DNA from: Shimia aestuarii
GTDB taxonomy: Bacteria; Pseudomonadota; Alphaproteobacteria; Rhodobacterales; Rhodobacteraceae
Direction of reading: 5' to 3'
DNA length: 64,000 nt
Assembly: GCF_022814865.1 (NCBI RefSeq)
Contig: NZ_JAKVRD010000012.1
Location: 1 to 64,000, forward strand
Below, piece by piece: positions 1-7,226 of the stretch; the first letter of the stretch is position 1; each line of letters starts with the position of its first letter. A model generated the notes under the pieces. The model made no database searches and was not told the DNA's origin. It saw nothing but the letters and a program-made list of their open reading frames with translations. The position numbers were made by a program, and so were the translations under genes.

Positions 1-89
1 CGGTCCCATCCCGAACCCGGCCGTTAAGCACCGTCGCGCCGATGGTACTGCGTCTCAAGACGTGGGAGAGTAGGTCACCGCCAAACCTA
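1..89 (+). rRNA. rrf: 5S ribosomal RNA, 3' part
   Basis: The first bases match the middle and 3' end of an alphaproteobacterial 5S rRNA: the conserved CCGAAC and GCGCCGATGGTACTG segments are followed by GGGAGAGTAGGTCACCGCC. The 5' part is outside the window. The exact 3' end is estimated from the helix I strand (GCCAAACC). An initiator tRNA follows about 200 bases later, the usual end of an rrn operon in Rhodobacteraceae. Confidence 0.93.
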
Positions 90-285
90 GTAAGAACCAA
101 ATAACAAATTTGTACCTCTCTGAATGAAAATCCTTGCCAAAAATGATGGTTCGCTCAATGCGAATGGCAAGGTCACAGCTCAAACGTTTCTGAATTCGCC
201 ATACGGCAAAGAACGGAAACGCGCCAGATGTGAGGCAAGGCTCTTGAAACTCGGGTCATGCTGAAATAGGTATCCATCACCTTGT

Positions 286-362
<77 letters not shown>

Positions 363-415
363 ATCACAAGATACTCACAAGTAGATGCTTTTCCTTAGAT
401 GCGTCAGCTAAGGAA

Positions 416-452
416 CGGGCATGCCATTCCGTTCAAGATGTCTGCATGCCCG
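416..452. repeat. Perfect 9-bp inverted repeat after tRNA-fMet
   Basis: Arms CGGGCATGC (416-424) and GCATGCCCG (444-452) are separated by 19 bases. There is no T-run, so it is not a classic terminator. It may be an RNA-processing or termination structure at the end of the rrn transcript. Confidence 0.4.
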
Positions 453-506
453 AGCCGCGACATACGGGTATCTCGCCCACTCCTGTAGCGGTCACTGTCC
501 TCTGTG

Positions 507-543
507 CTGTGGCGTGGAGGGTGGCTCTCTCCCCACGCCACAG
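507..543 (-). terminator. Strong 11-bp hairpin downstream of the membrane methyltransferase
   Basis: Arms CTGTGGCGTGG (507-517) and CCACGCCACAG (533-543) lie just past the stop codon of the minus-strand gene ending at 560, between converging transcription from the rrn operon and that gene. There is no clear U-tract, so it may need Rho or act in both directions. Confidence 0.4.
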
Positions 544-559
544 GACCGAAGAGCGTGCT

Positions 560-1075
560 TTAGTACTGCGGAAAAGTCTCTCGCATGATCTGCTCTTCTT
601 GACGTATGCGGATTGAGAGGATCACCACATACACCGGACCAAGTATCAAAAGGGTGCGCCAAGCATTCAGAGCGATCGCGAACCCGACGAGTTCCGGCAA
701 TATGTTCAGGAAATAGTTGGGATGCCGGAAGCGCTTGAAAAGCCAACTCGTCCGCAAGCAGTGATCGGGCGCGATGTAGAGTTTCACGGTCCACAGCCTC
801 CCAAGTGCTGCGATTACCCAGAAAAGCACACCAATCGACAAGACGTAGAGACAGACTCCGATGCCATTGCCCCAGGTGAAGCTCGAAATGGATAAATAGC
901 TCTCTGTGATCGCAGCGAGATAAAAGGCTATGTGACCAGCAGCGATCGCTTTGGAAGCGTTCGCGCCGTACTCCACGGCGCCCTCCTCTCGCAGGCGGCG
1001 CTCATTGCGCATTGAGATAGAGAGAGAAAGAAAGCGAACAGCGACGGCCGCTATGATGAAGATGATTTCGAACAT
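560..1075 (-). CDS. Isoprenylcysteine carboxyl methyltransferase (ICMT)-like membrane protein
   Basis: 171 aa when started at the ATG ending at 1075, which has AAAGGA just upstream; a longer frame to 1180 lacks such a site. Hydrophobic segments begin at the N terminus (MFEIIFIIAA) and recur through the protein, giving about four to five membrane spans. Near the C terminus it carries the ICMT-type RHPNYF motif followed by a hydrophobic helix, then an acidic/basic tail (RQEEQ). Known members methylate carboxyl groups using S-adenosylmethionine at the membrane; many bacterial members have no known substrate. It is followed upstream on the same strand by a soluble SAM methyltransferase, separated by that gene's terminator. 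Confidence 0.7.
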   Translation of the reverse strand: MFEIIFIIAAVAVRFLSLSISMRNERRLREEGAVEYGANASKAIAAGHIAFYLAAITESYLSISSFTWGNGIGVCLYVLSIGVLFWVIAALGRLWTVKLYIAPDHCLRTSWLFKRFRHPNYFLNILPELVGFAIALNAWRTLLILGPVYVVILSIRIRQEEQIMRETFPQY

Positions 1076-1192
1076 GTGTGTCCTTTGGATCCCTGCGAAC
1101 TGCGGGCGAGCGAATTCGGAGGGGCTGTTTCGTGAAAGAAATCTGGATTTCTTGGAGAGAGGCGATCGCGTTGATGCCATCCCCTAGAAACC

Positions 1193-1222
1193 AAAAAAGG
1201 AGACAGTCGCATGACTGTCTCC
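1193..1222 (-). terminator. Rho-independent terminator of the 1244-2317 gene
   Basis: On the minus strand, GGAGACAGTC and GACTGTCTCC form a 10-bp stem with a 4-nt loop, followed directly by six T. It starts 22 bases past the stop codon of the methyltransferase gene and separates it from the ICMT-like gene downstream. Confidence 0.9.
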
Positions 1223-1243
1223 TCGTTCTCTGGTTTCGATGCT

Positions 1244-2317
1244 CTAGGCGGGCTTGGACATCCTTGCATAGACGATGTGCCGATTTTCCCCGAAGAACAG
1301 TTCGGTTTCGACATCTTGTCCAGCGCAGGCGGCAACAACGATCTCTCGCATCTGCGATTCATCGCGGAGCAGAAGGGACCAGTTCATGAAAGTTTCCATA
1401 TAGCCTGCAGGGACGACCTCGGTGCTGAAATTCCCTACGAGAAGTGTCCCGCCGGGGTTGACCAGATCAAGAAGACGCCGTGTCAGGGCGACTGCAATCT
1501 CGAAGGGAAGATAGTCATAGACGCCTGCAGAGTAGACGAGATCGAACAGACCGAGATCATACTGTTGTGCCATTAGGCCCTTGATGCTTCCGGCCATGGG
1601 CTCAACGACAGTCTCTGCGAAGTCTTTTCCAACCACCGTTAGGTTCGCTTCGTCCTGATCCAGAGCAACCCAACGCGACAGAGATTTACCTGCCAACGCG
1701 GAAGAAAACTCGGCTTCGCGAAGGTGGCCACAGGCGACCGTAAGAATCTCTGCGCCGCCACGGCGCGCCGCCGTTTCATCGACGAACTGCGCCAAGATCT
1801 CGCGGCGTTCTTGCAATGCGAGAGCGCTCGATGAGATGCTGGTGTAGGCATAGATGTCCTGGCCGAATTGGCTGCTGCTTTCTACTTCCTCCTGAGCGGC
1901 GGGATGGCGGTACAAGAGATCGAGAAGCACGCCATCACCGGAGTACCCACGTGGCTTCTCATAAGACCGGCGAGTGAAAGGGTCAGCCATCAATTTGTCG
2001 CGAATGGGGTGTGCCTGTGCCAACGGTACAAGCTCTTTCCACGTTTCAGGGGAGCACTCTGAACGCAGATCGTGCAGCTGCAAGACGAGGCATTCGACCA
2101 GATAGCCAGCGTCGCGGCCGCCGTTCAGGAAGAAAGCCGCAGTGTCGAGAACCTGTGCGAGCTCTTCCTTGGCCTCGTTGGTCTGGAGAGTTGGTGCCTT
2201 GCCGGTATTGGATGCCGTGTTTCTTAGCGCGTGTTTGATGTCCTTGAATTGCTTAAGCGAGTCTGCAGCCTGTGCTGCGGTTTCAAATACAGTCGCCCGC
2301 GGTTCATGCGATCGCAT
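1244..2317 (-). CDS. Class I SAM-dependent methyltransferase (3-OH-PAME synthase/PhcB-like family)
   Basis: 357 aa. An N-terminal helical region of about 150 residues ends in a KPRGYSGDG motif and is followed by a Rossmann methyltransferase domain: ILTVACGHLRE resembles motif I, the following LDQDEA resembles motif II, and FDLVYSAGVYDYL resembles motifs IV/V. The KPxGYxGD element and two-part layout are those of proteins usually annotated as extracellular-factor 3-hydroxypalmitate methyl ester biosynthesis proteins. I infer family membership, not the substrate. The ATG has AAAGGAAA upstream. A second methyltransferase lies downstream and an MpaB-like oxygenase upstream. Confidence 0.7.
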   Translation of the reverse strand: MRSHEPRATVFETAAQAADSLKQFKDIKHALRNTASNTGKAPTLQTNEAKEELAQVLDTAAFFLNGGRDAGYLVECLVLQLHDLRSECSPETWKELVPLAQAHPIRDKLMADPFTRRSYEKPRGYSGDGVLLDLLYRHPAAQEEVESSSQFGQDIYAYTSISSSALALQERREILAQFVDETAARRGGAEILTVACGHLREAEFSSALAGKSLSRWVALDQDEANLTVVGKDFAETVVEPMAGSIKGLMAQQYDLGLFDLVYSAGVYDYLPFEIAVALTRRLLDLVNPGGTLLVGNFSTEVVPAGYMETFMNWSLLLRDESQMREIVVAACAGQDVETELFFGENRHIVYARMSKPA

Positions 2318-2484
2318 GGTTGTTTCCTTTCAATGTTGGAATCTCGTGATGAGCGATCGAATAGGGCTAAGGCGTGTGCCCGACCGTTGTCGTGTCCGTG
2401 GTAGTCCTCAGAGGAACCGTTGTTTTTCCTTGTTTCTCACGGCTTCGTTACTGCGGGCAGCTGCACGGTTCGCTCGGTCGCGTC

Positions 2485-3312
2485 TCAGCGAAACGTACCA
2501 AGGCGCGAGATGTCGTAGCCTTGAGGATAGGTGGGCCTAGGGACTTGTGTCAGGAGGCGGGGTTTCCGGCGAAGCGGCAACCCTCTAAGCGCGAAAGCGC
2601 GCAACCGCAATACGGTCGGGACAGCGCGACATAGCCAAGAGGGAGGCTTTTGAAACCCCATGCTTTCGCGCAACGGAGCATCAAGCAGCGCATGCACAAC
2701 AGGTCGCCCCAAAGGAATCAGTGGGCGGGGCAAATAGAAAGACAAGAGAAGGTTCACCGTGCTTTGGGCGACCGTCGCGTTCGTCTCTGAGAAGCGAAAC
2801 CGTTCGGTCTCATAGTTCACATTGAAACGAACCATGTCTTCTAAGGAATCTGGCAGCGCTGAAATCCCCATCCGCGATCCAAGCCCGCGATAGTATCGGA
2901 ACCACGCAAGCTGTTCCCTGTTCGTCATGGGGCGGCGGCCAAATCGATCCAACCAGCGGATTGGTTCGCAGATGAAAGTGGACAGAACATAGAGCATATC
3001 AGTGTTTGATAACCGGTAGCGCGCATGCATCTCGTTCATTCGCGCGATTGCCTCTGTCCCCCGCCGGCTTTCAAGCCCGTGTTCCATTGTCTCGGCTAGG
3101 ATGATCTCAGTATCGTCATAGCGCTTGCGAGGTCGGTTTTCGAACTCCCCCGTTTTTGCCAAGAGGCTTGATATGGCAGGAACGGCATAGGTGCGGAAAA
3201 GAGCGAACTCTAGGGCGCGCTCGATATCCCAGGAGAATTCATAGGCGTATAGCAGTCGCGCGATCTCTTCAAATTTCTCATTTGGGTCAAGAAAGGCAAT
3301 GCGGTCCGCCAC
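2485..3312 (-). CDS. Oxygenase MpaB family protein (DUF2236)
   Basis: 275 aa, GTG start with AAAGG 5-10 bases upstream. The core YVLSTFICEPIRWLDRFG, together with the following WFRYYRGLGSRMGI, is characteristic of the MpaB/DUF2236 family, which includes the heme-containing rubber oxygenase Lcp and ER/mycophenolate oxygenase MpaB. These proteins bind heme and carry out oxidative chemistry; the substrate here is unknown. The C-terminal 40 residues are rich in Arg and Pro. It lies in a minus-strand series STAS-DUF1127-MpaB-methyltransferase, with about 120 bases to the DUF1127 gene and 167 bases to the methyltransferase. Confidence 0.75.
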   Translation of the reverse strand: MADRIAFLDPNEKFEEIARLLYAYEFSWDIERALEFALFRTYAVPAISSLLAKTGEFENRPRKRYDDTEIILAETMEHGLESRRGTEAIARMNEMHARYRLSNTDMLYVLSTFICEPIRWLDRFGRRPMTNREQLAWFRYYRGLGSRMGISALPDSLEDMVRFNVNYETERFRFSETNATVAQSTVNLLLSFYLPRPLIPLGRPVVHALLDAPLRESMGFQKPPSWLCRAVPTVLRLRAFALRGLPLRRKPRLLTQVPRPTYPQGYDISRLGTFR

Positions 3313-3430
3313 ACGTTCACCTTTCTTGGGCTTCCATATTGGGCGTTCATTCTTTTCATTGATATGCTCTGGCTGTGGGGCAAAGGCGTGGTCGAGTTGC
3401 CATGGTTCGACAATCGCGGTGCGGTATCGG

Positions 3431-3658
3431 TTAGAGTTTCCACAAATGTCTGCAAACGTCTCTTCGGGACAGGCCTATGTCCTTGAGCAGGTAGTCTGGC
3501 AGACGCTCCAAGTGGCGTTGGTCTTTCTGTCGCTGCAGGTGGGCGTTGACCGCAGCCAGACAGATCGAGAGCAAAGATGCATCACGGTGCGATGCGAAAT
3601 GCCCAGATGCGTTGCGTTGTGTTCTTGAAGAGGGGTGAAGTAGTGCTGATGTCCGCAT
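3431..3658 (-). CDS. DUF1127 (YjiS-like) small protein
   Basis: 75 aa. The C-terminal half carries the DUF1127 signature: RHLERLPDYLLKDIGLSRRDV, preceded by a basic helix. DUF1127 proteins are short, Arg-rich and common in Rhodobacteraceae; characterised members such as CcaF1 bind RNA and affect sRNA maturation, others phosphate and carbon metabolism. AAGGAA lies seven bases before the ATG. Which role applies here is not known. Confidence 0.8.
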   Translation of the reverse strand: MRTSALLHPSSRTQRNASGHFASHRDASLLSICLAAVNAHLQRQKDQRHLERLPDYLLKDIGLSRRDVCRHLWKL

Positions 3659-3704
3659 CGAGAGGTTCCTTGAGGTGCGAGTTTCCTGAGATTGGTGTTG
3701 GGGA

Positions 3705-4055
3705 TCAGCTCGCCTTGTGCATGAGAATTGCGCGGCGCTCCTCAGTCTCGGGCTTATGCTTGAAAAGGTGATTGTAACCGAGCCGAGAAAGCGCCTGATC
3801 TACGGACGGGCGAGAGCCGATGATCTTCAAAGCACCGTTCTGATACTGGGCTAGCTTGGCCGCGATAACCAAGCCGCGCACACCAGCGCGAGTCACATGT
3901 GTGACGCCGGTGAGATCCACTACCAACGTTTCGCCGGGTGCCTGAAGGCAGGCAGCAACCACTGCGTCTAGGAGTTGTCCTGCTCCAGAGCTGTTGATCA
4001 CTCCTGAGACCGCAAGTCTCTGAGAGCCGATGTCTGATTTGATGGACAGGTCCAT
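3705..4055 (-). CDS. STAS-domain protein without the canonical phospho-serine
   Basis: 116 aa, a single STAS domain of the SpoIIAA/anti-sigma-factor-antagonist type (strand VVDLTGVTHV followed by helix AGVRGLVIAAKL). In SpoIIAA-like partner-switching proteins the helix starts D-S-S-G and the first Ser is phosphorylated; here the aligned residues are T55-R56-A57-G58, so the usual site is missing. It may be a constitutively active antagonist, a structural STAS or use T55. SD GAAGGAAAA precedes the ATG. No anti-sigma kinase gene is adjacent. Its divergent neighbour is the regulator/hydrolase fusion. Confidence 0.8.
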   Translation of the reverse strand: MDLSIKSDIGSQRLAVSGVINSSGAGQLLDAVVAACLQAPGETLVVDLTGVTHVTRAGVRGLVIAAKLAQYQNGALKIIGSRPSVDQALSRLGYNHLFKHKPETEERRAILMHKAS

Positions 4056-4271
4056 TCGAGTTTTCCTTCATTTCATGGCCAGGACGGTCGAGATACTTGC
4101 AGAGGCTTGGGCCGAAACTGAGCTGCTCACCATGGTGATTGCACGTTATGGTTGTTTGGCGCCGTGTTACCTTTGGCGGCTTTCTCGCAGAGGAAGGTTG
4201 TTGCAAGCGTTGTATTGCGGGTGGTAACTGGCCGAAGTTCCGTTGTTTTTGATTCTTGTTGGGGCCGCAAC

Positions 4272-5774
4272 ATGCGCGTGTTTTTGCTCGGTGAACTCCG
4301 TGTACTTGATGGTGATGTCGAGTTGCCGCTGCCCTCCTCGCGCAAGGCACGCGCTTTGCTTGCGTTCATGTTCGCTACATCTCGTCCACACCGGCGCGAG
4401 CGTTTGTGCGAGATGTTCTGGGATCTTCCGGATGACCCCCGTGCGGCACTTCGTTGGGCGCTTTCCAAGTTGCGCCAAGTCGTCGATAGACCTGACCAAG
4501 TCCGAATTATCGCCGATCGCGAACGAGTCGAGATCGATACGGGTTCTGTCGAGATCGACCTTTGGCAGATTCACGGCGAATTGCAGCGCCGCGGTCAAAC
4601 AAGCATTGAGACGCTTGAGAGAATGGCCCGAATGCTCGAGCAGACGCCGTTTGACGGCCTTGATGGGGCGGGGAGTGACCTGTTCGAAGCATGGCTTCAA
4701 AGTGAACGCGAGGACATCGAAATCTCGCGCGTGGAGGTCCTTCGCCAACTCGCCACTCATCCAGATATCAGCGAGTTTGCAGCGAAGAAATGGCGGCGAC
4801 TTTGGCGCGAGGCCAATCCTGAGGGCGCGGACGAGTATGCCCGATCCGTTTCTGAGGAGGCCGCCGATGTTGCCAATTCTCAACCTACGGCAGAGAGACA
4901 TTCAAGGCCGCGCGAAGCCGAGGCACTCAAGGAGCAGAGAATCGGATTCTGCGAGGTCCGCGACGGCACAAAAATCGCCTACGCCACAATCGGATCAGGC
5001 GCACCCTTGCTCAAGGCAGCCAATTGGCTCACTCATCTTGAGTTTGATTGGCAGAGCCCGATCTGGGGCCGGAGTTTCGCAGAGATTGCAAAAGGCCGTC
5101 GCTTCATCAGGTATGATGAACGTGGATGTGGCCTTTCGGATTGGGATGTGGATGACCTTGGTTTTGATGCTTTTGTCGAAGATCTTGAAACCGTTGCCGA
5201 CAGGCTTGGCCTCGAGCGCTTTCCTTTGCTTGGAATCTCGCAGGGCGCAGCCGTTTCGATAGAATATGCGGTGCGTCACCCCGAGCGGGTTTCGGCTTTG
5301 ATCTTGCTTGGAGGGTATGCGGCGGGCTGGCGGCATACGGTTGATCAGGAAGAACGCGCTCGGCGAGAGGCGGTTATGTCCTTGACGGAAGTGGGGTGGG
5401 GCACAGACAACCCAGCCTATCGCCACATCTTTTCACAGACTTTCATGCCAGATGCACACGCCGAAACCCTTGCTTGGTTCGATGAGCTTCAGCGCCAAAC
5501 AACGTCGCCGCGCAATGCCGCGCGGTTTCAGGATGCGTTCGGCAACATTGATGTCCGTGATCGCCTCTCTCAGGTGCGCGCACCTACTCTGGTGCTACAT
5601 TCGAAGTATGATCAGCGAATACCGCTCGCCACCGGTCGAGCGCTCGCCGCTGGGATACCTGATGCTCGGTTCGTCCCTCTTGAGAGCCGAAACCATGTTC
5701 TCGTTGGAGACGAACCAGCTTGGAAGGTGTGTGCCGAGACCATGGCAGAGTTCTTGGCAGACCAAGGTTTGTGA
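4272..5774 (+). CDS. SARP/OmpR-type winged-helix domain fused to alpha/beta hydrolase
   Basis: 500 aa from the ATG at 4272; the frame is open to 4152 but the domain begins at MRVFLLGELRV. Residues 1-100 form an OmpR/PhoB-like DNA-binding domain of the SARP/BTAD type (RKARALLAFM, then ALRWALSKLRQVV); 100-200 are helical; 225-500 are an alpha/beta hydrolase. Visible catalytic residues are Ser323 in GISQGA, Asp447 in HSKYDQRIP and His475 in SRNHVL. This architecture suggests a transcription regulator sensing or hydrolysing a small molecule. It is transcribed away from the STAS gene, with about 215 bases between them, so local control of the minus-strand cluster is possible but unproven. Confidence 0.8.
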   Translation: MRVFLLGELRVLDGDVELPLPSSRKARALLAFMFATSRPHRRERLCEMFWDLPDDPRAALRWALSKLRQVVDRPDQVRIIADRERVEIDTGSVEIDLWQIHGELQRRGQTSIETLERMARMLEQTPFDGLDGAGSDLFEAWLQSEREDIEISRVEVLRQLATHPDISEFAAKKWRRLWREANPEGADEYARSVSEEAADVANSQPTAERHSRPREAEALKEQRIGFCEVRDGTKIAYATIGSGAPLLKAANWLTHLEFDWQSPIWGRSFAEIAKGRRFIRYDERGCGLSDWDVDDLGFDAFVEDLETVADRLGLERFPLLGISQGAAVSIEYAVRHPERVSALILLGGYAAGWRHTVDQEERARREAVMSLTEVGWGTDNPAYRHIFSQTFMPDAHAETLAWFDELQRQTTSPRNAARFQDAFGNIDVRDRLSQVRAPTLVLHSKYDQRIPLATGRALAAGIPDARFVPLESRNHVLVGDEPAWKVCAETMAEFLADQGL

Positions 5775-5831
5775 CACGCGTGAGGGTTCTTAAGACTAAA
5801 GTCCCCGAGTTCCCGAAAGTACCCCTGTCCG

Positions 5832-6467
5832 TCAGATCCGGAAGACCGGCTGCAAAAGGCGAGGCAGGAGAGATTTGAAGTTCAGCGGTTCGTCCGTTGC
5901 GGCCAGACAGATGCACGGGACATCACCCGTGGCGACCGGCTGATGGTCGAGCTCACCATCAGCGATCTCCATATCACCGACGCCAAAACGACCGGTCTCG
6001 TCTTCGAAGGCTCCCTGCAGCACCAGCGTGAGTTCAAGGCCCCCATGACCATGCTCTGGCACCGCTTCGCCTGCCGGGATGTAGAGAAGGCGCGCAGAAC
6101 AGGACTTCTCACGGTAGAGGACGGATTGACGGATGCCAGCACCAAGCGCACGCCAGCGCGGCGGAGTCCCGTTCATGGCCTGCATAAGCGGCGCGGGGAA
6201 AATGCCCGAGGCGCGGAATGGTTTGTCTTCACGCGGAGGCGTATCAAGCATATCCAAAACACGGTTCCGCAGGACGGGCGATACGGAAACGCTTGATGAT
6301 CCGTCGAGGACGGCACCTCCGATACTCGCATGCGCGGCGTAGCTCGCACGACAGGAGTCACACATCGAGATGTGTGTCGCCAGTACCAAAGCGTATGCCT
6401 GGGGCAGGTTTCCCGAGACATAGGCCGCCATCAAGGCGTCCGATATGTGATGGGAGATATGCGTCAT
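5832..6467 (-). CDS. chrR: ChrR family zinc-binding anti-sigma factor
   Basis: 211 aa. The N-terminal anti-sigma domain has His6/His7, then H32-x3-C36-x2-C39, matching the zinc ligands H6, H31, C35 and C38 known for Rhodobacter sphaeroides ChrR. A C-terminal cupin domain contains VPEHGHGGLELTLVLQG with the expected His/Glu metal ligands. In R. sphaeroides ChrR holds RpoE inactive until singlet oxygen triggers its loss. The start overlaps the rpoE stop by ATGA, so the two are co-transcribed and translationally coupled. Confidence 0.95.
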   Translation of the reverse strand: MTHISHHISDALMAAYVSGNLPQAYALVLATHISMCDSCRASYAAHASIGGAVLDGSSSVSVSPVLRNRVLDMLDTPPREDKPFRASGIFPAPLMQAMNGTPPRWRALGAGIRQSVLYREKSCSARLLYIPAGEAVPEHGHGGLELTLVLQGAFEDETGRFGVGDMEIADGELDHQPVATGDVPCICLAATDEPLNFKSLLPRLLQPVFRI

Positions 6468-7105
6468 TTGCTCGTCGTTCCCTTTAGTTCGTGACGGAGT
6501 TTTTCCAGACCGAGACGAATTCGTGATTTGATGGTTCCCAATGGGATACCGCTGGTCAGTTGGATCTCCGAATGGCTCAATTCGCCAAGGTAAGCTTGTT
6601 CAATCAATTCGCGCTGCGACGGGGTGAGACGCGTGAGCGCCGAACGAAGTGCAGTAACTTCCTGTTCGAGCCCGACGATCTGCTCTGCATCACATGTATC
6701 GACATCGTCAGAAATCAACTCTTCGGGCACAGGTCTGCTATTTTTGCGGAAAAGATCGACCTGACGGTTGCGGGCGATCTGATAAATCCAGCCAGACACG
6801 TCGGCGCGGTTTGGATCAAACTGATGCGCCTTGTTCCAAACAGACAGCATCACGTCTTGGACAACATCTTCGGCTTGGCCATTCGTCACGCCGGATCGGA
6901 TAGCAAATCCCTTCAGGCGCGGGGCGAAATGGTCAAACAAGCTCGAAAACGCTTGCTTGTCGCGGTGATCTCTTACAGCCAACATCAGTCTTGTCGTCTC
7001 ACATCTCGGTTGTTGTGCGGTCGGGGTTTGCGTTGCGTCTGGCTCTTTACTCCGCATGGGGGAGAAAGAGGTTGGAACGCTCAGGCCCTCTTTGACCACG
7101 CTCAT
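6464..7105 (-). CDS. rpoE: ECF sigma factor RpoE (ChrR-controlled)
   Basis: 213 aa from the ATG ending at 7105, chosen because AGGGA sits six bases upstream and because the predicted transcription start (about 7127) would cut off the alternative start at 7129. Region 2 (FDHFAPRLKGFAIRSG to VQDVMLSVWNKA and WIYQIARNRQVDLFRK) and region 4 (LTPSQRELIEQAYLGELS with IPLGTIKSRIRLGLEKLR) are clear. In R. sphaeroides this sigma factor runs the singlet-oxygen response. It is followed by chrR and faces the cfa-containing operon across a shared promoter region. Confidence 0.95.
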   Translation of the reverse strand: MSVVKEGLSVPTSFSPMRSKEPDATQTPTAQQPRCETTRLMLAVRDHRDKQAFSSLFDHFAPRLKGFAIRSGVTNGQAEDVVQDVMLSVWNKAHQFDPNRADVSGWIYQIARNRQVDLFRKNSRPVPEELISDDVDTCDAEQIVGLEQEVTALRSALTRLTPSQRELIEQAYLGELSHSEIQLTSGIPLGTIKSRIRLGLEKLRHELKGTTSK

Positions 7106-7133
7106 CTGGTGTCCCTGTTCAAGCAGCATACTC

Positions 7134-7163
7134 CAGATACGCCCCTATCTGGGGTTTGGATCA
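7134..7163 (-). promoter_or_regulatory. RpoE-type promoter for rpoE-chrR
   Basis: On the minus strand TGATCC (7163-7158), 18 bases, then TATCTG (7139-7134). TGATC with an 18-base spacer is the pattern reported for R. sphaeroides RpoE promoters. It would start rpoE about 22 bases before its ATG, giving autoregulation. Confidence 0.7.
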
Positions 7164-7168
7164 TTTTT

Positions 7169-7198
7169 TGATCCGGTTCCCGAAGAAGGCCGTAACAT
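7169..7198 (+). promoter_or_regulatory. RpoE-type promoter for the divergent lipid-stress operon
   Basis: TGATCC (7169-7174), 18 bases, TAACAT (7193-7198), about 20 bases before the AGGAG and ATG of the FAD oxidoreductase gene. Its -35 box and that of the minus-strand promoter form one 17-bp palindrome (7158-7174) around a T5 centre. Confidence 0.72.
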
Positions 7199-7226
7199 AA
7201 GAAAAGCCAAGCCTTTAGGAGCGCAA

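Noticed and set aside
2411-4260. Shared CCGTTGTTTTT motif at 2413 and 4237 as a common regulatory site
   Set aside because: The match is short, flanking bases differ, and its distance from the two minus-strand genes is not consistent, so chance is likely.
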